Part shown: positions 57,891 to 64,000 of the stretch, in pieces
Position numbering within the stretch: the first letter of the stretch is position 1
Layout of the letters: each line of letters starts with the position of its first letter
NCBI GenBank assembly: GCA_015066785.1
Contig: SVNT01000005.1
Span: 62,001-126,000, forward strand
DNA length: 64,000 nucleotides
Origin: Ruminococcus sp.
GTDB taxonomy: Bacteria > Bacillota > Clostridia > Oscillospirales > Ruminococcaceae
Reading direction: 5' to 3'
Program-made: the position numbers and the translations under genes
The notes under the pieces: generated by a model
Databases searched by the model: none
Told to the model about the DNA's origin: nothing
Seen by the model: only the letters and a program-made list of their open reading frames with translations

Positions 57891-58715
57891 ATGAATTATA
57901 AAAAGCTTATCGTTATGCTTGCGGCGATAACTATGGTTTCGCTTTCGGCTTGCGCATCTTCTGCGGAGGTTACACCTCCTGCGGAAACAACAACCGTGAC
58001 GGAGGCTACCACAACTGCCGAAGAAACGACGACCGCAGAAGTCACAACAACTGCTGAAACTACCGTGACAACTACGGAAGAAACAACAACCACACCCGAA
58101 ACAACAACGGAAGAAACAACGACCACTCCCGAAACGACGACAACACCTGAAACAACGACAACTCCCGAGACTACCACAACACCCGAAACTACAACAACCG
58201 TTGCGACTACAACAACGGTAATCACAACCACAACGGCGGCGACGACGGTTGCACCTCCGCAGAGAACAACTCCGTCGGAATTCATTGCAATCGCAGACGA
58301 GATAATCCGCCTTACAAACGAGCGCAGAAGAGCCGCAGGCGTGCAGGAATGTCAGGTCAGCGTATATCTCTGCAACGCCGCACAGGTTCGTGCGCAGGAG
58401 TGTTGCACGAGCTTTTCGCACACACGTCCCGACGGAAGAGCGGACAATACAATCCTTGACGATATGGGGCTCAAGCAGTATTTCAGATGGTGGGGCGAAA
58501 ATCAGGCGGCGTGGTCAAAGGGCAACACCAACAACAAGCCGAGTGCAACATATGTTGTAGACACACTCTGGATGAAGTCGCAGGGACATAAGGAAAATAT
58601 GCTCCGTGAAAACTACAACTACATAGGCGTAGGCGTTGCGAAGTCATCAGACGGCTGGTACTACTTTGTGCAGGAATTTGCCGAAACAAAGCGTGGAATG
58701 ACAGGTCCTGCATAA
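57891..58715 (+). CDS. Surface lipoprotein with Thr-rich linker and CAP domain
   Basis: A 275-residue lipoprotein: lipobox VSLSAC, then about 90 residues of Thr/Glu/Pro repeats (units such as ETTTTP and EETTT), then a CAP/SCP-type domain of about 145 residues (IRLTNERRRAAG, FSHTRPDGR, WGENQAAW, WMKSQGHKENML, YNYIGVGVA). The conserved His, Glu and HxxN of CAP domains are visible. Function of bacterial CAP proteins is largely unknown. The linker is encoded by a near-periodic minisatellite at about 57990-58250. GGAGGAAG supports ATG 57891. Confidence 0.88.
   Translation: MNYKKLIVMLAAITMVSLSACASSAEVTPPAETTTVTEATTTAEETTTAEVTTTAETTVTTTEETTTTPETTTEETTTTPETTTTPETTTTPETTTTPETTTTVATTTTVITTTTAATTVAPPQRTTPSEFIAIADEIIRLTNERRRAAGVQECQVSVYLCNAAQVRAQECCTSFSHTRPDGRADNTILDDMGLKQYFRWWGENQAAWSKGNTNNKPSATYVVDTLWMKSQGHKENMLRENYNYIGVGVAKSSDGWYYFVQEFAETKRGMTGPA
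57990..58250 (+). repeat. Minisatellite encoding the ETTTTP linker
   Basis: Tandem, mostly 18-bp units of ACA/ACG/ACT and GAA codons (ACAACACCCGAAACTACA-like). Unit number is probably variable between strains. Confidence 0.7.
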
Positions 58716-58730
58716 ATTTTCAAAAAACGC

Positions 58731-58758
58731 TTGACAAACAATGAAATAGTGATATAAT
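58731..58758 (+). promoter_or_regulatory. Promoter of smpB-ssrA
   Basis: TTGACA (58731-58736), 16-bp spacer, TATAAT (58753-58758). Confidence 0.85.
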
Positions 58759-58759
58759 G

Positions 58760-58792
58760 AAGTACTCCGCAAAATAATGCGGGGTACTTTTG
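58760..58792 (+). promoter_or_regulatory. Attenuator-like hairpin in the smpB leader
   Basis: AAGTACTCCGC / GCGGGGTACTT, 11 bp with one G-T pair and an AAAATAAT loop, immediately after the promoter and followed by TTTTGC. It could partly terminate the transcript or stabilise its 5' end. Confidence 0.5.
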
Positions 58793-58812
58793 CACGGAAT
58801 GAGGTGAATGGA

Positions 58813-59277
58813 TTGAAAAATGAAAACTTTAAAACCATATCGGAAAACCGTCAGGCACGGCACGAATATTTCGTGGTGGAAAGTTTCGAGGTCGGCATTG
58901 AGCTTGTCGGCACAGAGGTCAAATCCATTCGTCAGGGCGGCGTAAACCTCAAGGACAGCTGGTGTTCAATCGACAACGGTGAGCTTTTCGTCAAGGGTAT
59001 GCATATTTCCCCGTACGAAAAGGGAAATATATTCAACAAAGACCCGATGAGAGTGCGCAGACTGCTCATGCACAGGCGGGAAATCAACCGTCTTTACGGC
59101 ATGGTGAAGCAGGACGGACTGACGCTTATTCCGATTTCGCTGTACTTCAAAGGCTCAAGGGTGAAAATGCAGCTCGGACTCTGTAAGGGTAAAAAACTCC
59201 ACGACAAGCGTGACGATATGGCAAAGCGTGACGCAAAGCGTGAAATCGAGCGTTCCCTCAAGGAGCGCAACCGATAA
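58813..59277 (+). CDS. smpB: SsrA-binding protein SmpB
   Basis: A 154-residue tmRNA partner. The N-terminal [48 protein letters not shown] and [25 protein letters not shown] blocks are diagnostic. The start was placed at TTG 58813, 6 nt after GAGGTG; the upstream in-frame ATG would put the SD inside the gene and add a non-homologous extension. The ssrA gene begins 4 nt after the stop, so the two probably share a transcript. Confidence 0.93.
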   Translation: MKNENFKTISENRQARHEYFVVESFEVGIELVGTEVKSIRQGGVNLKDSWCSIDNGELFVKGMHISPYEKGNIFNKDPMRVRRLLMHRREINRLYGMVKQDGLTLIPISLYFKGSRVKMQLGLCKGKKLHDKRDDMAKRDAKREIERSLKERNR

Positions 59278-59280
59278 TAC

Positions 59281-59630
59281 GGGGGCGTAAAGGTTTCGAC
59301 GGGGATTTTGAACCATAATAAGCGGGCAGAGACGCACGACCTCTTTAAAATGTGCACGTTTAAATATAAACGCTAATAACAAAACAGAACTTCTGGCTGC
59401 TTAATTAAGCCAGCGTCCTGCTGTTGACTACCACGACTTCAGCGAGGGCGTCGATTAGTGGTGAACGCCGATGGGGAGTACTCCTGCCTCATCGATGTAT
59501 AGGGAGTTACTGAAGCGTACAGCCTGTTTATCGGCGGTACGCAGAGGGAATGTCAAAGGATAAACTACGCTCGTAGAAAGTTATGCGGATAGGTTTTCGG
59601 ACACGGGTTCGACTCCCGTCGCCTCCACCA
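59281..59630 (+). ncRNA. ssrA: tmRNA (tag ANNKTELLAA)
   Basis: It starts GGGGGCGTAAAGGTTTCGAC and ends with the T-arm GGGTTCGACTCCCGTCGCC and encoded CCA; the acceptor GGGGGCG pairs with CGCCTCC (one G-T). The resume codon is GCT at 59372, and the tag reads A-N-N-K-T-E-L-L-A-A, ending at TAA 59402-59404. A strong terminator follows. Trans-translation rescues stalled ribosomes with SmpB. Confidence 0.97.
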
Positions 59631-59635
59631 ACAAA

Positions 59636-59670
59636 AAAGCCACGGAGAGTTTTTCTCCGTGGCTTTTGTT
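59636..59670. terminator. Bidirectional terminator after ssrA
   Basis: AAAGCCACGGAGA / TCTCCGTGGCTTT with a GTTTT loop and a T-run, adjoining the stop of the convergent lipoprotein gene. Confidence 0.9.
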
Positions 59671-60912
59671 TTAGCCGTTTGCGCTTTCGAACGGGTTGAT
59701 AAGTGTATCGAGGTCTGAAACATCTACAATGTAGTATGCACCGTCAAATGTTACGAGAAGCTTTCCTGCTTCGGGGAAAAATTTGAAGATTTCATATTCG
59801 TAGTCATCGGCCCATTCTTTTATTTCGCCTGTTTTGCAGTTAATAATTTCAGAACCATTCATGACATAATCGCCTATCATTACAAGACTGCTATACGTAT
59901 TGATGAATGGTTCAACAACTCTGTTGCCGTCCTTATCAAGGATTATTGTATAAATATCATTGCCATTTGGTGAACTGAACACAACATAATCTTCATTTGC
60001 GGCATACACACAATTTGCATAATAATCAAATTCGCAAATCTTATTAAGGCTCTTGTCAAATACTATGGTGTATTCATCTTTACCATCTGATATCCAGGTG
60101 CCATTAGATTGAGTACGCCACCCAAAATTGTCGTCAGTATTGTCTCCCTCATAAAGCAGGGTGCGCTCCCCTGTCGCAGGGTTATATTTATAATAATCAT
60201 AATCACCAGAATAACCGTCAATAATCAGTATGCCGTCACTTAATCCATCCCACCTATCGTACAGTTCTGTCATCTTATCGGTTTTCCAATCATAAATTAA
60301 GCTACCACTTAAGGTACCACAAACCATATAGCCACCGCGGACATTAAAATCCTGAGCATATTCACTCTTGCATATCTCATATTCGGAAGATAATGGAACT
60401 ACCCACTCGCCATTTTTATCAATAACTCCGAAATAAATAGTATCACCGTCAAAGCTTTTTTCAATCTTGTAAACCGGGTTGTATTCACATACATAGTCAT
60501 GATTATAAAGCTCAACATCATAAGTTTCACCTGTTTCAAGATTATGCAGTTTACGGTCTAAACATGCAATTTTTCCGCAAGCTGAGTAAACAACAGTATC
60601 TTCTCCGCAATCATACATCTTATTATCAGCTATGTTATAAATATAAGTTATGTCATCAACTTCAAAAACCATACAATCGTTAAAAATATCAGGCCATTCT
60701 GTAATCTTCTTGACTTCCTTGGGCGCTTCTGTTTCGGCGGTTGTTGTTTCTTCTGTGACATCTCCGCCTGCCTCAGTATCTTCTGCGGCGGCTGTTGTTG
60801 TCACTTCATCACCGCTGTCGTCAGTGTCGGGTGTTGCTTCTGCTTCGCCGCACGCCGCAAAGCCCATTGACATAGCGGCTGCAATGACAATACATAATAG
60901 TTTTTTCTTCAT
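59671..60912 (-). CDS. Lipoprotein with predicted beta-propeller-like repeats
   Basis: A 413-residue protein with lipobox GFAAC, a Thr/Glu/Asp-rich linker (residues about 24-65; EETTTAETEAPKE) and a 340-residue domain of short strands. Repeated Tyr/Asp-rich motifs include DDITYIYNIADNKMYDC, GVIDKNGEWVVPLS and VDKDGNRVVEPF-like blade ends, which recall WG-repeat or propeller proteins. No enzyme motif. The central part is clearly more A/T-rich than the ends. GGAGGATTTTT precedes the ATG. It is divergent from the XRE gene and likely controlled by it. Confidence 0.75.
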   Translation of the reverse strand: MKKKLLCIVIAAAMSMGFAACGEAEATPDTDDSGDEVTTTAAAEDTEAGGDVTEETTTAETEAPKEVKKITEWPDIFNDCMVFEVDDITYIYNIADNKMYDCGEDTVVYSACGKIACLDRKLHNLETGETYDVELYNHDYVCEYNPVYKIEKSFDGDTIYFGVIDKNGEWVVPLSSEYEICKSEYAQDFNVRGGYMVCGTLSGSLIYDWKTDKMTELYDRWDGLSDGILIIDGYSGDYDYYKYNPATGERTLLYEGDNTDDNFGWRTQSNGTWISDGKDEYTIVFDKSLNKICEFDYYANCVYAANEDYVVFSSPNGNDIYTIILDKDGNRVVEPFINTYSSLVMIGDYVMNGSEIINCKTGEIKEWADDYEYEIFKFFPEAGKLLVTFDGAYYIVDVSDLDTLINPFESANG

Positions 60913-60928
60913 AAAAATCCTCCTATAT

Positions 60929-61000
60929 AGTTAAATTCTAACTTTAATTATATAAGTATATACTATTTTTAACTTGATGTCAATATAAATAGTTAAAAAT
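60929..61000. promoter_or_regulatory. Shared operator region between lipoprotein and XRE genes
   Basis: Minus-strand promoter TTGACA (60978-60983), 17-bp spacer, TATACT (60955-60960) for the lipoprotein. It is overlapped by an inverted repeat ATTTTTAACT (60965-60974) / AGTTAAAAAT (60991-61000), and a second smaller one, AGTTA/TAACT, lies at 60929-60943. A plus-strand TATAAT at 61003-61008 serves the XRE gene. Confidence 0.7.
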
Positions 61001-61029
61001 GATATAATAATACAAGGAGGTGTACAAAT

Positions 61030-61299
61030 ATGACATTCGGAGAAAAAATCCGCAACGCCCGTGAGGATATGGACCTTCTTCAGTCCGATATGGCACGGCT
61101 TATCCCGATGAATCAGTCGAACTATTCCAAAATCGAACGGGATATACAGGAGCCTAATCTTGAACAGATGAGAAGAATCTGCGTCATATTGAAGTTAGAC
61201 CCCCGTTATCTTCTGGATATTACCGAAACGGATATGATTACCGACAAGGATTTACGCCTGCTGAAAGATGCAAGGGAGCTTATTGAAAAATACAGATGA
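61030..61299 (+). CDS. XRE-family helix-turn-helix regulator
   Basis: An 89-residue protein with a Cro/CI-type HTH at residues 4-60 (FGEKIRNAREDMDLLQSDMARLIPMNQSNYSKIERDIQEP, seen as LLQSDMARLI and SNYSKIERDIQEP). A short C-terminal helix may dimerise. AAGGAGGTGTACAA is a strong SD. It probably binds the AGTTA-containing repeats in the divergent intergenic region. Confidence 0.9.
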   Translation: MTFGEKIRNAREDMDLLQSDMARLIPMNQSNYSKIERDIQEPNLEQMRRICVILKLDPRYLLDITETDMITDKDLRLLKDARELIEKYR

Positions 61300-61338
61300 A
61301 AATCCGCCTGCTCATTTATGATGCAAGGCGGATTTTTT
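61299..61338 (+). terminator. Terminator after the XRE gene
   Basis: AAATCCGCCT / AGGCGGATTT with a 16-nt loop and TTTTTT; the stem starts at the stop codon. Confidence 0.85.
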
Positions 61339-61708
61339 ATTTTCGGATTTTTTGAAAAAACCTCTTGACAATCTGTTGATGAGGGGTTATAATGTGTATA
61401 GGTTAGCTAATGCTAACTCAATATTCTGTATCTGCTGAATACGCTTCGGAACAGCCATTGCCGAGGCGGATTATTCCTATATTCAGAGATGTTACAACCC
61501 CCCAATTTATTTCAAGCACGGCGAAAAGGTGCTTGAACTGAAAAACCTCTCCCGTGATATGCGATAGCGGGAATTGACGCAATCGGAAAATCCATACACT
61601 GCTCTCCTTCGGAAATAATACATAAATACCGATTGTGTTTGCGATACGCTGTCGGAGGGATTCCTCCGACGGCTTATCGTTATTACTGATGATACAAGAG
61701 TGAATGAT
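61339..61708 (+). promoter_or_regulatory. Long promoter/leader region before the HD-GYP gene
   Basis: It starts with a perfect promoter TTGACA (61365-61370), N17, TATAAT (61388-61393). Then come the small inverted repeat GTTAGC/GCTAAC (61402-61417), an open frame without start (61439-61567), and a hairpin GTCGGAGG/CCTCCGAC (61651-61670, loop GATT). The roughly 310-nt leader is unusually long for this window. Confidence 0.6.
61439..61567 (+). pseudogene. Possible gene remnant without a start codon
   Basis: An open frame of 42 codons ending in TAG reads FGTAIAEADYSYIQRC and then KHGEKVLELKNLSRDMR with coding-like composition. It is preceded by an in-frame TGA and has no ATG or SD. Perhaps the decayed N-terminal part of a protein, or chance. 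Confidence 0.25.
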
Positions 61709-62326
61709 ATGAGTTGTGAATGTGAAAATCAATTTGAATATCACGAATTTGTCGATTGTATAACCTCGGCGCTTGACGCCCGTGACCCCTATACGGGAAA
61801 TCACTCCCGGAGGGTGAGCGACATGGCGTGTATGCTATGCGGGATGCTCGGTCTTGACGAAAATACAACCTGCGAAGTGCATATTGCGGGGCATCTGCAC
61901 GACATAGGCAAAATCGGTATTCCCGACAGCGTACTCCTCAAGGAAGGAAAACTGAACGACGAAGAATGGGAGCTTATGAAAAAACACCCGCAGATAGGCT
62001 CGGATATTCTTTCGAAATCGCAGACGCTTTCCCGCATTGCGGCGATAATTCTGCACCATCATGAGCGCTGGGACGGCAAAGGCTATCCCTTCGGAGCAAA
62101 GCGTGATGAAATCCCCCTGGGTGCCAGAATTATTGCCGTGTGCGATTCGATTGACGCAATGGCGTCGAAACGCTCGTACAGAAATGCGTTGTCGCTGGAC
62201 GAATGCAGAAAAGAAATCGAAAAGAACAAGGGAATTATGTATGACCCTGAAATTGCAGAAAAAGCTCTTGAAAACTGGGAAGAACTCGTCAGCGAATATA
62301 AACAGTACCAAAAAGCCTGTGGATGA
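61709..62326 (+). CDS. HD-GYP domain phosphodiesterase
   Basis: A 205-residue single-domain protein: HSRRVSDMACML, the metal-binding HLHDIGKIGIPDSVLLK, and the GYP block HHHERWDGKGYPFGAKRDEIPLGARIIAVCDSIDAM. HD-GYP proteins hydrolyse cyclic di-GMP (some other cyclic dinucleotides). It lacks any sensor domain. The start is uncertain: ATG 61709 or GTG 61700, both with weak SD (AAGAGTG). Confidence 0.88.
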   Translation: MSCECENQFEYHEFVDCITSALDARDPYTGNHSRRVSDMACMLCGMLGLDENTTCEVHIAGHLHDIGKIGIPDSVLLKEGKLNDEEWELMKKHPQIGSDILSKSQTLSRIAAIILHHHERWDGKGYPFGAKRDEIPLGARIIAVCDSIDAMASKRSYRNALSLDECRKEIEKNKGIMYDPEIAEKALENWEELVSEYKQYQKACG

Positions 62327-62345
62327 TTCACGGGCTTTTTTTATT
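62311..62345 (+). terminator. Terminator overlapping the end of the HD-GYP gene
   Basis: AAAAGCCTGTG / CACGGGCTTTT with a 7-nt loop and TTTTTTT; the stop codon is in the loop. Confidence 0.85.
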
Positions 62346-62365
62346 ATGTAAAAAACTGTCGGGTA

Positions 62366-62394
62366 TTGACTTCGGCGCTTTAATGTGTAATAAT
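62366..62394 (+). promoter_or_regulatory. Promoter of the acyl-CoA synthetase gene
   Basis: TTGACT (62366-62371) and TAATAA/AATAAT (62388-62394), spacer 16-17 bp. Confidence 0.6.
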
Positions 62395-62428
62395 AGAAAG
62401 GAACTATATTTTGATAGGAGAAGTGAAA

Positions 62429-64000
62429 ATGCCTATTACCGAAATACTTGAACAGAACTGCAGAAAATACGGCGAGGATATCGCCCTTGTAGAAATAAAT
62501 CCCGAAATCCAGGAAACAAGACGCATCACCTGGAAGGAGTATGAGCTTATCGAGCCGAATACTCTCAGTCACTACCGCCGTGAAATCACATGGAATGTCT
62601 TCAACGAAAAGGCAAACCGTTTCGCAAATCTTCTTATGAGCAGGGGAGTGAAGAAGGGCGACAAGGTCGCAATCCTTCTTATGAACTGCCTTGAGTGGCT
62701 TCCGATTTATTTCGGAATACTCAAGACGGGAGCTCTCGCAGTGCCGATGAACTTCCGTTATACTTCGGATGAGATAAAATACTGCCTCGACCTTTCGGAA
62801 ACGGATGTACTCGTGTTCGGCCCTGAATTTATCGGACGAGTTGAAGAAATCGCAGAGGATATTTCAAAGAACAGACTGCTTTTCTTCGTGGGCGGAAACT
62901 GCCCCAGCTTTGCCGAGGATTACGACAGACTTACAGCAAACTGCAGCAGCGTATCGCCCGACATAACAATCACGGACGATGACGATGCGGCTATATATTT
63001 CTCATCGGGAACAACAGGTTTTCCGAAGGCTATACTCCATAATCATATGAGTCTTCTTCACGCCTGCAGGGTTGAGCAGGCACATCACGGACAGACGAAG
63101 GACGATGTCTTCCTCTGCATCCCGCCACTTTATCATACAGGTGCAAAAATGCACTGGTTCGGTTCGTTTCTTGTGGGAGGAAAGGCGGTTCTTCTCCGTG
63201 GTGTAAAGCCGAAGACAATCATCGAAACAGCGTCGGCTGAAAAATGTTCAATCGTATGGCTGCTGGTACCCTGGGCGCAGGATATCCTCGACGCTATCGA
63301 ACGTGGTGAAATAAACCTCGACGAGTATTCGCTCTCACAGTGGAGGCTTATGCATATCGGTGCACAGCCTGTTCCGCCGAGCCTCATAACAAGATGGAAG
63401 AAACACTTCCCCGACCACGAATACGACACGAACTACGGCCTCAGTGAGTCTATCGGCCCCGGTTGTGTTCATCTCGGCGTTGAGAATGTACATAAGGTCG
63501 GAGCTATCGGAAAGGCAGGCTACGGCTGGGAAACAAGAATTGTCGATGAAAACCGCAACGATGTAAAGGCGGGAGAGGTCGGTGAGCTTGCAGTAAAGGG
63601 CCCCGGTGTTATGACCTGCTACTACAACGACGAAAAGGCAACAGCGGAAGTTCTCGCTGACGGCTGGCTTTTTACGGGAGATATGGCGCAGGAGGACGAG
63701 GACGGCTTTATCTTCCTTGTTGACCGAAAGAAAGATGTCATCATTTCAGGCGGAGAAAATCTTTACCCCGTGCAGATTGAGGATTATCTCCGTGCGCACA
63801 ATGCAATAAAGGATGTTGCCGTAATCGGACTTCCCGACAAGCGACTCGGTGAAATTGCGGCGGCAATTATCGAAATCAAGGAAGGCTTCACCTGCACAGA
63901 GGACGAGATAAATTCATTCTGCAACGGGCTTCCGAGATACAAGCGTCCGCATAAGGTTATTTTTGCGGATATTCCGAGAAACCCGACGGGAAAAATCGAA
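62429..64000 (+). CDS. AMP-forming acyl-CoA synthetase (3' truncated by window edge)
   Basis: 524 codons are present without a stop. ANL superfamily: phosphate-binding loop YFSSGTTGFPKAILHNH, YDTNYGLSESIGPG (adenine/acyl site), GWLFTGDMAQED with the conserved Asp, VDRKKDVIISGGENLYPVQIED (hinge and A8), and PRNPTGKIE with the A10 lysine at the very edge. Only the last residues are missing. Class I AMP-dependent ligases activate fatty or aromatic acids; chain-length specificity is not readable. TAGGAGAAG precedes the ATG. Confidence 0.9.
   Translation, partial: MPITEILEQNCRKYGEDIALVEINPEIQETRRITWKEYELIEPNTLSHYRREITWNVFNEKANRFANLLMSRGVKKGDKVAILLMNCLEWLPIYFGILKTGALAVPMNFRYTSDEIKYCLDLSETDVLVFGPEFIGRVEEIAEDISKNRLLFFVGGNCPSFAEDYDRLTANCSSVSPDITITDDDDAAIYFSSGTTGFPKAILHNHMSLLHACRVEQAHHGQTKDDVFLCIPPLYHTGAKMHWFGSFLVGGKAVLLRGVKPKTIIETASAEKCSIVWLLVPWAQDILDAIERGEINLDEYSLSQWRLMHIGAQPVPPSLITRWKKHFPDHEYDTNYGLSESIGPGCVHLGVENVHKVGAIGKAGYGWETRIVDENRNDVKAGEVGELAVKGPGVMTCYYNDEKATAEVLADGWLFTGDMAQEDEDGFIFLVDRKKDVIISGGENLYPVQIEDYLRAHNAIKDVAVIGLPDKRLGEIAAAIIEIKEGFTCTEDEINSFCNGLPRYKRPHKVIFADIPRNPTGKIE

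Noticed and set aside
57896-58285. Val/Ser-rich minus-strand open frame opposite the CAP protein linker
   Set aside because: It mirrors the Thr-codon minisatellite (GTT/GTC from AAC/GAC complements) and has no independent gene signals.

Overview
The window looks like a chromosomal segment of an endospore-forming, moderate-GC Firmicute of the Oscillospiraceae/Ruminococcaceae type, close to Ruminococcus. The evidence is the sporulation set (spoIIID end, spoIIAA-spoIIAB-sigF, sigH, a SpoVD/FtsI PBP with PASTA domains), strong SD sequences, near-consensus sigma-A promoters with 17-bp spacers, and Thr/Glu-rich linkers in exported proteins. Genus is an inference; no rRNA is present.

Layout. 1-3.5 kb: spoIIID 3' end, an exported lipoprotein, tRNA-Thr(GGT), an SDR reductase, a DUF896 protein and a lipid kinase. 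3.5-7.9 kb: a complete branched-chain amino acid ABC transporter (livKHMGF, minus strand). 8-10.3 kb: pyrC-pyrF. 10.5-12.8 kb: a D,D-carboxypeptidase and a phosphoesterase. 13.1-27.3 kb: a dcw cluster with a MraZ operator, mraZ-rsmH-ftsL-spoVD/ftsI-murE-murF-mraY-ftsW-murG-murA-ftsQ-ftsZ, without murD, murC, murB or ftsA. 27.4-32 kb: a DivIVA-like protein, an orphan fumarase-type beta subunit, sigH, a degenerate tRNA-like sequence, a zinc-ribbon protein, a secreted repeat protein and a DUF1858 protein. 32-41 kb: trmK, a Nif3-like gene, rqcH, an alkyladenine glycosylase, valS and folC. 41-45.8 kb: the spoIIA operon, an LRR protein, ttcA and tRNA-Leu(TAG).

46.4-51.3 kb is the accessory-looking part: a short VirD4/TraG-like ATPase, two unrecognised proteins, a DUF3825 protein and a sigma-70 family factor. 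The two transcription units in it are preceded by homologous upstream regions. A motif pair GTGAACC-N17-GACTAC occurs once before the DUF3825 unit and three times in tandem before the sigma gene, followed by a shared structured leader. I read this as a self-contained sigma-factor circuit or a new structured-RNA system. It is the most interesting object in the window.

51.3-64 kb: an acetyltransferase, TspO, a split MetH (activation domain as a separate gene), a GNAT protein, RlmD, a CAP-domain lipoprotein, smpB-ssrA (tag ANNKTELLAA), a lipoprotein with a divergent XRE regulator, an HD-GYP phosphodiesterase and a truncated acyl-CoA synthetase.

A second non-genic feature is a roughly 272-bp composite palindrome between convergent genes at 40.9 kb and 55.7 kb (inverted relative to each other), with a degenerate relative at 10.3 kb. 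Two internal hairpins are identical between the full copies, while the outer arms and central hairpin differ in sequence yet stay self-complementary.
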